64,000 bases of DNA from JBKPNJ01 sp963695705. GTDB lineage: Bacteria > Actinomycetota > Actinomycetes > Propionibacteriales > Nocardioidaceae. A model generated the notes under the pieces. The model was given only the letters and a program-made list of their open reading frames with translations. It had not been told where the DNA came from and searched no databases. A program made the position numbers and the translations under genes. The stretch covers positions 1-64,000 of the forward strand of contig CAVOHB010000014.1 of NCBI GenBank assembly GCA_963695705.1, written 5' to 3'. Shown here piece by piece: positions 40,801 to 49,177 of this stretch (positions are counted from its first letter, which is position 1; each line of letters starts with the position of its first letter).

Positions 40801-41453
40801 GCATTGGGCTCGGCAACCGCCTGGATCCGGGCGGCCGTGTTGACCGCGTCCCCGGCCACCATCCCCTCACCGGTCGCCCCCACCGTCACCGCCACCGGAC
40901 CGGTCACCAGCCCAGCCCGCGCCGACAACTGGACCTCCGCACTCTCACGACCGAGGGCAGCGACCGAGTCCACCAGATCCAGCGCGGCCCGCACCGCCCT
41001 CTCGGCATCGCCTTCGGTTGCCGTCGGCGTCCCCCACACCGCCATCACCGCGTCCCCGATGAACTTCTCCACCACGCCGCCATACCGGCCGATGACGGTC
41101 CGCGCGACATCGAAGTACTCCGACAGCAGCTCTCGGACCTCCTCGGGATCTCGAGACTCGCTCAACGGAGTGAAACCCACCAGATCGCAGAACAGCACCG
41201 AGCACACCCTGCGCTCCGCCACGGGCTGAGGAGTCCCGGCCGGCTGCTCGCCATCGGCGACCCGTTGCCCGGGCCGCGGTACGGAGACTCCGGCAGGCTG
41301 CGCCTGCAATGCCGTGCCACACGTGTCGCAGTAGCGCTGATCGGGTCGCACATCCGCTCTGCACGTCGGACAGGTCACCGCCAGCGGCCGACCGCACTCG
41401 GCGCAAAACTTGGCTGTCGCCTTGTTCTGTTCACCGCAGTTCCGGCACTCCAC
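37866..41453 (-). CDS. Double zinc ribbon / class III cyclase / STAND-like ATPase / TPR signalling protein (upstream copy)
   Basis: The start is taken as the GTG at 41453 (MECRNCGEQNK), giving 1195 residues. Starting further up would only add an unrelated tail. Two zinc ribbons lie at Cys3/6/17/20 and Cys28/31/42/45, then a 35-residue Pro-rich linker. The cyclase domain (about 80-255) has Asp90, Lys130, Asp134, Asp202, Asn205 and Arg209, so it should be an active adenylate cyclase. Walker A GAAGVGKS is at residues 305-312, VMVLEDLQYAD is the Walker B region, and a long TPR-like C-terminus follows. It differs from its neighbour by the extra ribbon and by sequence throughout, so the duplication is old. 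Confidence 0.9.
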   Translation of the reverse strand: MECRNCGEQNKATAKFCAECGRPLAVTCPTCRADVRPDQRYCDTCGTALQAQPAGVSVPRPGQRVADGEQPAGTPQPVAERRVCSVLFCDLVGFTPLSESRDPEEVRELLSEYFDVARTVIGRYGGVVEKFIGDAVMAVWGTPTATEGDAERAVRAALDLVDSVAALGRESAEVQLSARAGLVTGPVAVTVGATGEGMVAGDAVNTAARIQAVAEPNAVWVDEVTRRLAEAGVGFSSTGDHVLKGKADPVPLWRADRVLSGVGGSQRIDGLEAGFVGRGTELRLVKELFHSCAERRTPRLVSVTGAAGVGKSRLGWEFEKYVDGLAGTVRWHRGRCLSYGDGVAFWALAEMVRQRLQIAEEDASSVAADKLAAGLESLLTDADERQYVGPRLAQLLGVEYGEPGPELGRDELFAGWRLFFERLATADPVVMVLEDLQYADVGLLDFLEHLLDWARNVPIFVLTLARPELEARRAGWGSGRRNTTTLTLDPLDHAALGELLDGLVPGMPSSAKAAIAARAEGIPLYAVETVRMLVDRDVVRPIEGVYRLVGDVGELSVPATLQSLLAARLDTLEPAARRLIADAAVLGGSFPAEALVAVSDQPETQVRQLLAELVRREVLGVRADPLSPQRGQYGFVQTMFRQVAYDTLSRRERKVRHLAVAAHLQTVFAEGGEEIAEVIAAHLIDALKAVPDDPDVLSLQGEAVGMLTRAGDRAVRTGAPAAAVAAYTAAADLLQQQASAEADVGAAALHEPAGKAASDLGDQDAAVAHYQIAADMYRRHKRMREAARAEVGLGAALRRQGRLEDAGNTLRNALSVLGAEPDADTVAALAQTAILEAFIGNGPGADQRSAAVLAQAQALGLPDSVFAELFLIRGIAHGLASRPVQAAANLREAIRRAEATQNSGVAARGLLNLADVLLNIDPQASVEATRAALVLSRRIGSRYSMGFAVANMIQALMLTGDWDGARQDYATAVADDGLGDDRAVAQSVSVLQAFSGDSAKLADTLNLIEQGASEDPQDRGMSATALAAAGVLAGDQAEALRQAQIALDHGMFLSPGSDAVRWSWPIAADAAIALGEWAEVTRLLEWIEEQPPGHIPALLRAGRLLVLARLPTAVEAAERGVDFDAAVKAFREVGSPYHVAVALLDHADHVRATGDPETARGIASEATDIARRLGARPLLERASRLSDREGSRQRG

Positions 41454-41769
41454 GACCTGCAGCCTAGCCGTCGGGCACGGTGCTCCAGACACCTCACTGC
41501 GCCCGGGTGCTCCTCGTCCCGAGTACTCGGGAGCTCGTGACCACGGAGCTCCATGGGAAGACGCCCGAGCCTATGGAGCCACGTTGACTGCCGAAGACGC
41601 CTTGGTTGACGCACGGGACTCCGCCGATGCCCTCGGAGACTTCGAGTTCAGTGAGCGCCTGAAGCTTTGATCCACCCCCCAAGGCATCGTTGACGATAAC
41701 CACGTCATGATTGACCACCGCGCGAGCGCTTGGCGTGTCGTGCGGAGAGCCACCATCGAAGGAGGCGTC
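41454..41769. other. Divergent intergenic region
   Basis: This 316-base gap separates the cyclase gene (minus) from the monooxygenase-like gene (plus) and should carry both promoters. No convincing promoter was found. A plus-strand run near 41580-41670 reads LTAEDALVDARDSADALGDF and then stops, and may be the tail of a lost gene. Otherwise nothing is seen. Confidence 0.3.
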
Positions 41770-42081
41770 GTGATTGTGCGGATGTGGCGCGGCTGGGTTC
41801 GGACCCACCAGGCCCAGGCATACGCCGACTACATTGAAGGAACCGGGATTGCCGAGTACCGGAAGACTCCTGGCAACAGCGGAGCTCAGCTGCTGAAGCG
41901 CGACCTGGGCGACGGCCGAACCGAGATAGTGACGCTGAGTTGGTGGTCCGACCTCGACGACATCAGGGCCTTCGCCGGAGATGAGATCGACGTGGCGAAG
42001 TTCTACCCCGAGGACGACGAGTACCTGGTTGACAGGGAGCTGACCGCCAGCCACTTCTTGGTCAACTCGTCCGACGAATAG
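41770..42081 (+). CDS. Antibiotic biosynthesis monooxygenase-like (ABM, dimeric alpha/beta barrel) protein
   Basis: The start is the GTG at 41770 after AAGGAGG, giving 103 residues (MIVRMWRGWVRTHQAQAYAD). The pattern is that of small ABM-type barrels: an early strand, helix AQAYADYIEGTG, strand GAQLLKRDLGDGRTEIVTLS, WWSDLDDIRAFAGDE, and a late acidic segment. Function within the family is often unknown. Single gene with a 324-base gap after it. Confidence 0.65.
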   Translation: MIVRMWRGWVRTHQAQAYADYIEGTGIAEYRKTPGNSGAQLLKRDLGDGRTEIVTLSWWSDLDDIRAFAGDEIDVAKFYPEDDEYLVDRELTASHFLVNSSDE

Positions 42082-42184
42082 TCTCGCCAGCGTGTGATCG
42101 CCGGCCCGTCGCCAGCTTCGCTCTTCTCAGCAGGTACAGGATCCCTCCCTGGGGCGGTGTTGTACTCAGAGTGACAGATCCTGC

Positions 42185-42197
42185 ACTGTCCGACAGT
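42185..42197. promoter_or_regulatory. Inverted repeat and paired direct repeats upstream of a secreted protein gene
   Basis: The 42082-42405 gap contains ACTGT-CCG-ACAGT (42185-42197), a perfect 5-base inverted repeat. AATGTTCCG occurs twice, at 42199 and 42241, exactly 42 bases apart (about four helical turns). Such phasing suits a repressor or activator with two sites upstream of the gene at 42406. Nothing else stands out in the gap. Confidence 0.3.
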
Positions 42198-42405
42198 AAA
42201 TGTTCCGAAGTGAGACCGTGACAGCCATCACACTGCGCCGAATGTTCCGGCTCGAGTGGACCCATCGACAGCGACTGGACCGCTGAGTAGAGTCCGAGCC
42301 GGTTCATGACGGCCAGACAGCTGGTTGTCCGGGATGAGCCTGCTCCTGCCGGACCCCCCAACTGAAAACGGCTGGTCGGCCGAGTTGCTGACCCGGGAGG
42401 GCACG

Positions 42406-44055
42406 ATGCGACGACTCTTCATCCTGCTGACGGCATGCGTTCCGATGCTGGCGCTGGGCCTTTCGCCCTCGGCCGGAATCGCGCAGGGCGGCAGCTCATC
42501 CGGCGAGGACTACTCGGAGAGCCTGTGCCAGGAGCGGCCGTTCATGTGCCTGGACAAGTACACCTCGATCGGCGCGAACGGCGAGTACACGGGACACGAC
42601 GAGCCGACGGTGCAGTTCATCTCGAACCGTCCGGGCACCGGTGGCCGCCACCTGACGTACTACGTCACGCTGCCGAAGGACTCGACTGTCAAGCCGAACC
42701 AGCAAGGCACCGGAGGAACCTGGGACTTCCAGCGCCGCGCGACGTTCTGGTTCAGCATCACCATGTGTGACACCGAGTCCTCGCCCAACTATCGCGAGAC
42801 CTGCACGCCGAACAGCGACGCGAACGCCCGCTTCCGCAGCTCCGACCCGGACTCGCCCAACTACATCGGCAAGTCACCAGGGAACGCGTTCATGGAGCTG
42901 CAGTTCTACACACCGGGCTGGGTGCCGCAGTTCGCCGGGTTCGGCTGCAGCGCCACCAAGTGGTGCGCCAATCTGACGATCGACAGCCTGTCCGACCAGG
43001 ACAACACCGGCGTCCTGCAGAACGCGGACTGTCTCAACAACCACTTCCTGGTCGGCGAGGAGCCGATCAACTGGGCATACATCACCAAGAGCGGCAAGTC
43101 CCAGGCGCCGGCGAACCCGCTGGCGCTGTCGGACGACCCCAACCTGACAGGGCTCAAACCGGACCTGAACAAGGACCTACTGATGAATCCCGGTGACACC
43201 CTGCGCCTCAACATGCAGGACACGCCCGCCGGCTACAAGGTCGGCATCAAGGATCTCACCACCGGAGAGCATGGCTCGATGACGGCCAGCATCGCCAACG
43301 GCTTCGGGCACGTCCTGTTCCAGCCCAACGCCCAGAAGTGTCACGTGGAGCCATACGCCTTCCACCCCATGTACTCCTCCGCCGTCCCGCGCGGCACCAC
43401 CTGGGGAGCGCATACGACGAACGTCGGCGTGTCCGACGAGATCGGGCACTTCGAGTACTGCGACGCCATCGACGCGAACGGCGTCTGCACCGACCCTGGT
43501 GCCGGCGATACGGACCTCGACGTCGATGACCAGTTCTGCCTGGACGGATCACAGTTCGACGCGTTGATCCCGATCATCGGTTGTTTTCTGGACGACGGCG
43601 ACTTCGATGGGCCGTCGTATCAGCTCGACTGGCCGGGGACACTTCCGGATCCTGAACAGGACCGCAGACTGCACGGGACGCCGATGCGGTTCACGGTTCC
43701 GACCACGAAGGGCCGCCCCCTCGAGCAGGTGGCGTTCGAAACGGACCTTCCTCGCATCGAGCGCGGCGAACCCGGCAACCCCGCACCGGAATGCGATCGG
43801 ACGACCGGCGCGCACTGCGTCAACCCACCCCCCGGCGCGGAGTTCTACCCGATCTACACCCTCGCCAAAGCCGACGGCAGATGCTGGTTCCAACAGGGCG
43901 GAACACACGTGCCCGGCACGACGAATACCTTCGGCGGGAGTTCCAAGACGGAGTACGGCCAGGATGTGCTGTTCGTGACCTACCCCGATGTCGGCTTCCA
44001 GCCGATCACGCTGGCCGAGGACTTCCACCGGGACCTGGGAGGCAATCCCTGCTGA
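42406..44055 (+). CDS. Large secreted protein of unknown function
   Basis: The start is the ATG at 42406 with GGGAGG 5 bases upstream, giving 549 residues. A clear signal peptide (RRLFILLTACVPMLALGLSP, then SAGIAQ) sends it out. The mature protein is rich in Cys (at least 12, several as close pairs such as SLCQERPFMC), aromatic residues and Gly, which implies a disulphide-stabilised beta-rich exoprotein. Recognisable stretches are YVTLPKDSTVKPNQQGTGG, then WDFQRRATFWFSITMCD, and AYAFHPMYSS-like HVEPYAFHPMYSS. No catalytic motif or family is recognised. Two secreted propeller genes follow on the same strand. Confidence 0.8.
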   Translation: MRRLFILLTACVPMLALGLSPSAGIAQGGSSSGEDYSESLCQERPFMCLDKYTSIGANGEYTGHDEPTVQFISNRPGTGGRHLTYYVTLPKDSTVKPNQQGTGGTWDFQRRATFWFSITMCDTESSPNYRETCTPNSDANARFRSSDPDSPNYIGKSPGNAFMELQFYTPGWVPQFAGFGCSATKWCANLTIDSLSDQDNTGVLQNADCLNNHFLVGEEPINWAYITKSGKSQAPANPLALSDDPNLTGLKPDLNKDLLMNPGDTLRLNMQDTPAGYKVGIKDLTTGEHGSMTASIANGFGHVLFQPNAQKCHVEPYAFHPMYSSAVPRGTTWGAHTTNVGVSDEIGHFEYCDAIDANGVCTDPGAGDTDLDVDDQFCLDGSQFDALIPIIGCFLDDGDFDGPSYQLDWPGTLPDPEQDRRLHGTPMRFTVPTTKGRPLEQVAFETDLPRIERGEPGNPAPECDRTTGAHCVNPPPGAEFYPIYTLAKADGRCWFQQGGTHVPGTTNTFGGSSKTEYGQDVLFVTYPDVGFQPITLAEDFHRDLGGNPC

Positions 44056-44146
44056 TGCTGCCGGAGCACACCGGGCAACGAGCCGTTGCGGCGGTCGCCG
44101 CCGCACCTTAGTGTGCGTGTCAAGCCGCAGCGAACGGAGTCGCCTC

Positions 44147-45175
44147 ATGTTCACGCGATCTCATTCGGCTCTCACAGTGGCGTCGGCAATGGCCGCATGT
44201 GCGCTCATCATCCCCCTGTCGACTGGCGCCGCTGCTCGGCCGGCTGGGGACACCTCTGTGGTGCGAGATGCGGCTCTCCATCGCGCTGCTTCCGTGGCGC
44301 CTGGTGCGCAGAACGGTCGGATCGCGTTCTCGACCGGCTTCATCCTGGTCGATCCGGACCTCCGGGCCCACGGGCAGGTGTACACCGTGAACCCGGACGG
44401 AACGCGTGTCCGACAGCTCACCCACGTGCCACCGAGAAAGGATGCCGGCGACCCGGCCTGGTCCCCGGACGGCCGCAGGATCGCCTACGTGAGCAACGCG
44501 CCGGGCAACTTCGCGGTGTGGAGCATGACGGCGGATGGGAGCGGCCAGCACCAGATCGCCGGTCGGCCCGGGTTCGACTACTTCACCCCGCAATGGTCAC
44601 CGAACGGCACACATCTGGTCGCCACCGAGTGCAATGCGCGACTAGGTTTCCCGGCCTGGTGCCACATCGTCGTGATGCGCCCGGATGGTTCCGGGCGCAG
44701 GACGGTCGTGGGCGGCCACCGACTCAACCAGAACCCGGACTACGCGCCGAACGGGAAATGGATCGCGTTCGAGAGTGACCGGGCAGGTTTCCACTCGGCG
44801 ATCTGGCTCGTGCATCCCGATGGGAGTGGGCTGCACCGGTTGACAGGGCCTGCCCCCGAGGCCTTCTGGCCCCGGTGGTCGCCGGGTGGTGGACGCCTGC
44901 TGTTCACCAGCAACTGTTGCAGGCCGCGCAGCGACGTCTTCGTGATGCGAGCCGACGGGTCGCACGTGCGGCAGCTGACGCATTTCAGAGGCACAGATCA
45001 GGGTGGCTTTGCCAGCTACTCGCCCGACGGGCGACGGATCGTGCTGATCAGCAGCAAGCTGCGCCGGGGTGACTTCAACGACCTCTACACGATGCGGGCC
45101 GACGGTTCGCACCTGCGGCGCATCGTGTCCGATCATCCGCACGTGGCCTTGTCGGACTGGGGTTTGGCCCGGTAG
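44147..45175 (+). CDS. Secreted WD40-like (PD40/TolB-type) beta-propeller protein, copy 1
   Basis: The start is the ATG at 44147, just before a signal peptide (FTRSHSALTVASAMAACALI), giving 342 residues. At least five PD40 units are present, each with the W/YSPDGRRIAYVS core and a DGSGxxxx turn: PAWSPDGRRIAYVSNAPGN, PQWSPNGTHLVATECNA, PDYAPNGKWIAFESDRAG, PRWSPGGGRLLFTSNC and SYSPDGRRIVLISS. Such propellers bind partners or cell-wall polymers and have no enzymatic activity by themselves. It is followed 54 bases later by a paralogue. Confidence 0.87.
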   Translation: MFTRSHSALTVASAMAACALIIPLSTGAAARPAGDTSVVRDAALHRAASVAPGAQNGRIAFSTGFILVDPDLRAHGQVYTVNPDGTRVRQLTHVPPRKDAGDPAWSPDGRRIAYVSNAPGNFAVWSMTADGSGQHQIAGRPGFDYFTPQWSPNGTHLVATECNARLGFPAWCHIVVMRPDGSGRRTVVGGHRLNQNPDYAPNGKWIAFESDRAGFHSAIWLVHPDGSGLHRLTGPAPEAFWPRWSPGGGRLLFTSNCCRPRSDVFVMRADGSHVRQLTHFRGTDQGGFASYSPDGRRIVLISSKLRRGDFNDLYTMRADGSHLRRIVSDHPHVALSDWGLAR

Positions 45176-45229
45176 CCGTGCCTGGCACCGGACCGCACAC
45201 CACCGCCGCGAAGCGCACCAGGAGATGAA

Positions 45230-46351
45230 ATGAGACTGCCACAGGTCGTCGCAAGGCTCGGGGTTGCCGGATGCCTGACGCTGTCCTTGGGCCTGGCGGC
45301 GGCGCCGCCGGGTGCCGACGCCAGCACGGACGGCGATACCCCGTCGGCGAGGAGCGTCGGAGCGGCCGCGAGCGATGGCCGCATAGTGTTCAGCGACTTC
45401 CAGACCGGGCAGGTCTACACGGTCAACCCCGACGGGTCCGCCCTCGTGCAGGTCACGCACCTGAACCCCGGCCAGTTCGCGACTCAGCCTCAGTGGGGTC
45501 CGGAAGGCAGGCGGATCGTCTTCGCTGCGAACCTCCGGGGTAGCTTCCGCCTCTACGTCATGAGCGCCTCCGGCGCCCATCTGCGCCGTGTCGCGCTCGA
45601 CGGACACGGATACGACAACTTCACTCCCACCTTCTCCAACAACGGCCGACGGATCCTCTACACCCGCTGTCGACCGGACCCTCCCGGCGGCTGCGCCATC
45701 TACTCGATCAGGGCCGACGGCACCGGGCGGCGCCCCCTCACCCACTATCGCGAGCGCATCCGTGAGGGCGAGGACTTCTTCCCCGCCGTGTCACCGAACG
45801 GTCGCTTAATTGCCTTCACTCGGTTCGACACCGGCGGCGTGCTGGCGCAGGTCTGGGTGATGCGCTCCGACGGGGCGCGCGCACACTCGATCACGCCGGT
45901 GCGGCTCGAAGGGGGGCAGCCACGATGGACACCCGATGGCAGACACCTGCTGATCGTGAACAACGCCGCACACCTCGGTGACAGCGTTTACCGGGTACGT
46001 CCCGACGGCTCCCGGCTGCGCCTCCTCACCACCCCCCGGTGGCCGAACAATGACCTGTTTCCGGCACCCTCGTCCCGCGGCGACAGGATCGCGTTCGCGA
46101 GCGACCGCACACATCGAGACCTGTGCTGCGTGGAGCTGTACGTCATGCGCAGCAACGGCGGCGGCGAGCACATGGTCAATACCGGCCAGCATGGGGTCGT
46201 GTTCCCGGACTGGGGATCCGCACCACTCCTGCCCGCTTCGGCAGCGACCCCCGAGGCCGATCTCGCGCCTCCACTGACAGGGCGGCAGGCGCTGGCTGCG
46301 AAGGCAGCGATGCTGCGGCTCGGGGGCTGGACGGGCTATCGGACCCGTTGA
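45230..46351 (+). CDS. Secreted WD40-like (PD40/TolB-type) beta-propeller protein, copy 2
   Basis: The protein has 373 residues with AGGAG upstream of the ATG and a signal peptide (LPQVVARLGVAGCLTLSLGL). Propeller units follow the same pattern as the gene before (GQVYTVNPDGSALVQVTHL, PQWGPEGRRIVFAANLRG, PTFSNNGRRILYTRC, PRWTPDGRHLLIVNN, APSSRGDRIAFASDRT). Shared openings (GQVYTVNPDG in both) and a CC pair in the last blade show tandem duplication. The extra 40-residue C-terminal tail is helical. Confidence 0.87.
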   Translation: MRLPQVVARLGVAGCLTLSLGLAAAPPGADASTDGDTPSARSVGAAASDGRIVFSDFQTGQVYTVNPDGSALVQVTHLNPGQFATQPQWGPEGRRIVFAANLRGSFRLYVMSASGAHLRRVALDGHGYDNFTPTFSNNGRRILYTRCRPDPPGGCAIYSIRADGTGRRPLTHYRERIREGEDFFPAVSPNGRLIAFTRFDTGGVLAQVWVMRSDGARAHSITPVRLEGGQPRWTPDGRHLLIVNNAAHLGDSVYRVRPDGSRLRLLTTPRWPNNDLFPAPSSRGDRIAFASDRTHRDLCCVELYVMRSNGGGEHMVNTGQHGVVFPDWGSAPLLPASAATPEADLAPPLTGRQALAAKAAMLRLGGWTGYRTR

Positions 46352-46404
46352 GCGATCGGCCGTGCGGCCGCGCTGACCGGCCCTCCCCGGCGTACCATGC
46401 ACCG

Positions 46405-46977
46405 GTGATCCGCGACCTGTACCGAAGGGCTCTCGTTGGTTCAGCGGCTGCGGGTCTCGGCTACTACCTGACCGTGACCGGCAAGCTCACGCTCGACACT
46501 GGTTTGGCCCGGCGGGTTCGCCCACTCGGGCCATTGACGATTAGCGTCGCTGCGCCGGTCGAGGTTGTCTTCGATGTCATCGCGCAGCCCTACCTAGGCC
46601 GGACTCCTCGAGCGATGTCCGGAAAGCTGCGCGTGCTCGAGCGTGGCAGCAACATGGTGCTCGCCGAGCACTACACACCAGTCCACGGAAGAAGGATCAC
46701 GGCGACGACACTGGAAACCGTGACCTTCGAACGGCCGCACCTGATCGGTTTCCACCTCGTGCGAGGGCCAGTCCCGCACGTGACCGAGCGCTTCGACCTC
46801 ACCGAACAGGATGGCAACACCACCCTGACCTACAGCGGCGAGCTGGGCACCGATTTCGGTGCAGTGGGCGCGTGGTGGGGCGATCGAGTAGCCGCGCCGT
46901 GGGAGGCGGCAGTTCAGGCATCGTTCGAACAAATCCGCGCCGAAGCCGAGCGACGATTCATCGCCAAGTCAGGCTGA
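46405..46977 (+). CDS. SRPBCC-family (polyketide cyclase/START-like) protein with N-terminal membrane segment
   Basis: The GTG start at 46405 gives 190 residues. A weak hydrophobic stretch (ALVGSAAAGLGYYLTVTG) precedes the SRPBCC fold: LTISVAAPVEVVFDVIAQPY (first strand and helix), VLAEHYTPVHGRRITATTLE, ERFDLTEQDGNTTLTYSGEL and a long C-terminal helix. The family binds hydrophobic ligands in a deep pocket. It ends 74 bases before a convergent protease gene with a strong hairpin between. Confidence 0.75.
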   Translation: MIRDLYRRALVGSAAAGLGYYLTVTGKLTLDTGLARRVRPLGPLTISVAAPVEVVFDVIAQPYLGRTPRAMSGKLRVLERGSNMVLAEHYTPVHGRRITATTLETVTFERPHLIGFHLVRGPVPHVTERFDLTEQDGNTTLTYSGELGTDFGAVGAWWGDRVAAPWEAAVQASFEQIRAEAERRFIAKSG

Positions 46978-46998
46978 CAGACCACCCGGGCTCAGCAT

Positions 46999-47035
46999 GC
47001 GGCGACGAGCGGTGCCGTCCACCGCTCGTCGCCGC
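46999..47035. terminator. Perfect 16-base-pair hairpin between convergent genes
   Basis: GCGGCGACGAGCGGTG (46999-47014) and its exact reverse complement (47020-47035) flank a 5-base loop CCGTC. It lies between the stop codons of the SRPBCC gene (plus) and the CPBP gene (minus), so it can act for both strands. There is no T-run, which is common for actinobacterial terminators. Confidence 0.8.
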
Positions 47036-47051
47036 GCCGTGCAGGTGACCG

Positions 47052-47849
47052 CTAGAGCACCAGGGCCAGGACCACCCCGACGGTCAGGAAGCTCGGAGCG
47101 GTGTGCGTGATGAGCCCCATCCATGTGCTCTGGAAACGCCTGGTGGCATAGGCCTGGTTCACGATGCCGTCGATCAGCGTGGCGGGCATACTCCACGGCT
47201 GGTGCAGGTGGTACAGCGTGAACAGCGTGCCGCTTGCCACGAAGTCGCCCCGGCCGAAGACCGCCCGCATCCGTGGCAGCAGCAGCCCACGGAAGACCAG
47301 CTCCTCGGCGATCGGGGCCAGGAAGGCAACCGCTACGAGCATCGCGAAGCCGACCCAGTTCCCGCTGAAGTAGTCCTTGACCCGGTCGGTCAGGATCGCG
47401 TTGGGGAAGTCCCTGGGCAGCGGGCCGGTCGGGTCGATGGGCAGTGCGTTCACCGCAGCGGAGAGGAGGACGAAGGGCAGCACCCACCACCAGACCCCTC
47501 CGCCCACACGTCCGCTCTTCGGGTCCTTCGGCGCCCGCAGCCACAGGGCGTCGCGCACACGCGGCCAGGCGAGGGACCCCTGTTCCCGCCGGACCAGGAT
47601 CAAGACGAGCACGATCATCCAGATGAGCCCGGCGTTGAAGCAGATCAGCAGCGCGTCGATGAACGGGTCACGGCTGTTCAGGTGATGGCTGAGCCAGGGG
47701 GCGACGATCCAGCCGAGGATGCTCATCGGGATCGTCACCGCCGCCCACACGCCGAGGATCCGGCGGAGGGAGTACTGCGGCAGGTCCGTGCGGTCGATCT
47801 CCGCGCCCGTCGTGCGGGGTGCGGTCGGGTGTGATGCCGTGCTGGTCAT
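47052..47849 (-). CDS. CPBP-family intramembrane metalloprotease, copy 2
   Basis: The 265-residue membrane protein has an N-terminal tail and about eight hydrophobic segments. The catalytic motifs are EELVFRGLLLPRM (Glu182, Glu183, Arg187), TLYHLHQPW (His214) and the late ITHTAPS His. Enzymes of this family (Rce1-like, formerly Abi) cleave within membranes and are linked in bacteria to peptide maturation or immunity. The copy at 18-19 kb shares RREQGSL, DALWLR, SGRVGG and FRG-LLPRM blocks. Divergent from the kinase gene with a 161-base gap. Confidence 0.9.
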   Translation of the reverse strand: MTSTASHPTAPRTTGAEIDRTDLPQYSLRRILGVWAAVTIPMSILGWIVAPWLSHHLNSRDPFIDALLICFNAGLIWMIVLVLILVRREQGSLAWPRVRDALWLRAPKDPKSGRVGGGVWWWVLPFVLLSAAVNALPIDPTGPLPRDFPNAILTDRVKDYFSGNWVGFAMLVAVAFLAPIAEELVFRGLLLPRMRAVFGRGDFVASGTLFTLYHLHQPWSMPATLIDGIVNQAYATRRFQSTWMGLITHTAPSFLTVGVVLALVL

Positions 47850-48010
47850 GGCGTTCGCCCTCCGGTAAGTCGGTCGATGTGGTGACGCTATGGACCTGCA
47901 CGGTGCGTTGTCGTCGGCCGATGGCTGGATTTCGAGCTCCCACCAGCGGCCGATTCCGGCTCTGACTTTGGTCGGACGCGCTGCGCGAGCCGCTGCGCTA
48001 CGTTCGGCGC

Positions 48011-49177
48011 GTGGCCCGGCTCTGGTCGTTCGCGCGCAGCCACGCGTTCGAACTCGTCATCGTGATCGCGGCACTCGGGACCGCGCTCGACGTCGCCTTC
48101 CGGGACGACCCACTGCGTGCTCCACGCACGACGCCGTGGTTCGCCGTGCCGGCGGCGGCGATTACCGTACTGCTGCTGCTCGGGCGCCGCCGCTGGCCGT
48201 TCGGCGCACCGGCGGCCGTCTGGGTGCTGGCCGCCGCGGTCACATTCGTGGACGGCCGGCTTCTTGTCTTCACTGCCGGCGCCACCGGGGCGGGGATGGC
48301 CGCGTCGTTCCTGCTGGGTGAGGTCGAGGGCGTCGGTCGGGCGCGGATCGGGCTGGCGATCGTGCTCAGCGGCGCGGCGATCGTGGTCTACAACGACCCG
48401 AACCACGCGGAGGCCGACCTGCTCTTCGTCCCGGTGCCGTTCGCGTTCGCCTGGCTGGCCGGTGCGGCCGTACGCGACCGGGGTGCGCGCGCCGAGGCGG
48501 CGGAGGAGCTCGCGCGCCGGGCCGAACTCGAACGCGAGGCGACGGCGCGCGTGGCGGTGGCAGAGGAGCGGGCACGCATCGCACGCGAGCTGCACGACAT
48601 CGTCGCCCACGCCGTCAGCGTGATCGTGCTCCAGGTCGGCGCAGTCCGACACAACCTGCCGGACACGCTGGACGAGGACAAGGAGGCACTTCGAGGCGTC
48701 GAGCAGACCGGTCGCACGGCATTGACGGAGATGCGCCGCCTGCTCGGTGCGACGCGCCGCGACGGGAAGGACCTCGACCTCGCCCCGCAGCCTGGACTGC
48801 GGAACCTCGACATGTTGCTCGACGAGGTCCGCCGGGCCGGACTTCCGGTGCGGCTGCATGTCGACGGCGAGCCGGTGCCATTGCCACGCACGCTGGACCT
48901 CTCGGCCTACCGGATCGTGCAGGAGGGGTTGACGAACGCACTCAGGCACGCGCACGCCAGCCACGCCGACGTGCTGGTCCGGTACGGGTCCGACCAGCTG
49001 CGGATCGACGTGCGCGACGACGGGCGCGCCGGCTCCTCCGGCGATGGGCTCGGCCACGGCCTGGTAGGGGTGCGTGAGCGCGTGAAGATCTACGGCGGGG
49101 AGATGTCGGCCGGTGCCGCCGACGGTGGCGGCTTCCTACTCACCACCTGCTTCCCACTCGACGGCGGCCCACGATGA
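48011..49177 (+). CDS. Sensor histidine kinase (HisKA_3), copy 2
   Basis: The 388-residue protein starts at a GTG. Four or five N-terminal helices, a coiled linker rich in Glu and Arg, then RIARELHDIVAHAVSVI with phospho-accepting His195, N-box GLTNALRHAHASHADVLV, G1 VRDDGRAG and GLVGVRERV. The acceptor His falls at exactly the same residue number as in the 19 kb kinase and the first 200 residues align without a gap (FGAPA.VW.LAA..TFVDGR in both). The stop overlaps the regulator start (ATGA). Confidence 0.92.
   Translation: MARLWSFARSHAFELVIVIAALGTALDVAFRDDPLRAPRTTPWFAVPAAAITVLLLLGRRRWPFGAPAAVWVLAAAVTFVDGRLLVFTAGATGAGMAASFLLGEVEGVGRARIGLAIVLSGAAIVVYNDPNHAEADLLFVPVPFAFAWLAGAAVRDRGARAEAAEELARRAELEREATARVAVAEERARIARELHDIVAHAVSVIVLQVGAVRHNLPDTLDEDKEALRGVEQTGRTALTEMRRLLGATRRDGKDLDLAPQPGLRNLDMLLDEVRRAGLPVRLHVDGEPVPLPRTLDLSAYRIVQEGLTNALRHAHASHADVLVRYGSDQLRIDVRDDGRAGSSGDGLGHGLVGVRERVKIYGGEMSAGAADGGGFLLTTCFPLDGGPR

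Noticed and set aside
39354..41540. Very long antisense open frame (728 codons) over the cyclase gene, and similar ones at 5155-6066, 6437-7726, 10180-11553, 21788-23149, 27516-28892, 36690-37805, 47888-49057, 55019-57529 and 58839-60128
   Set aside because: GC-rich third positions suppress stops on the opposite strand. The translations are Arg/Gly/Pro-rich without domain patterns, and the opposite strand carries well recognised proteins.
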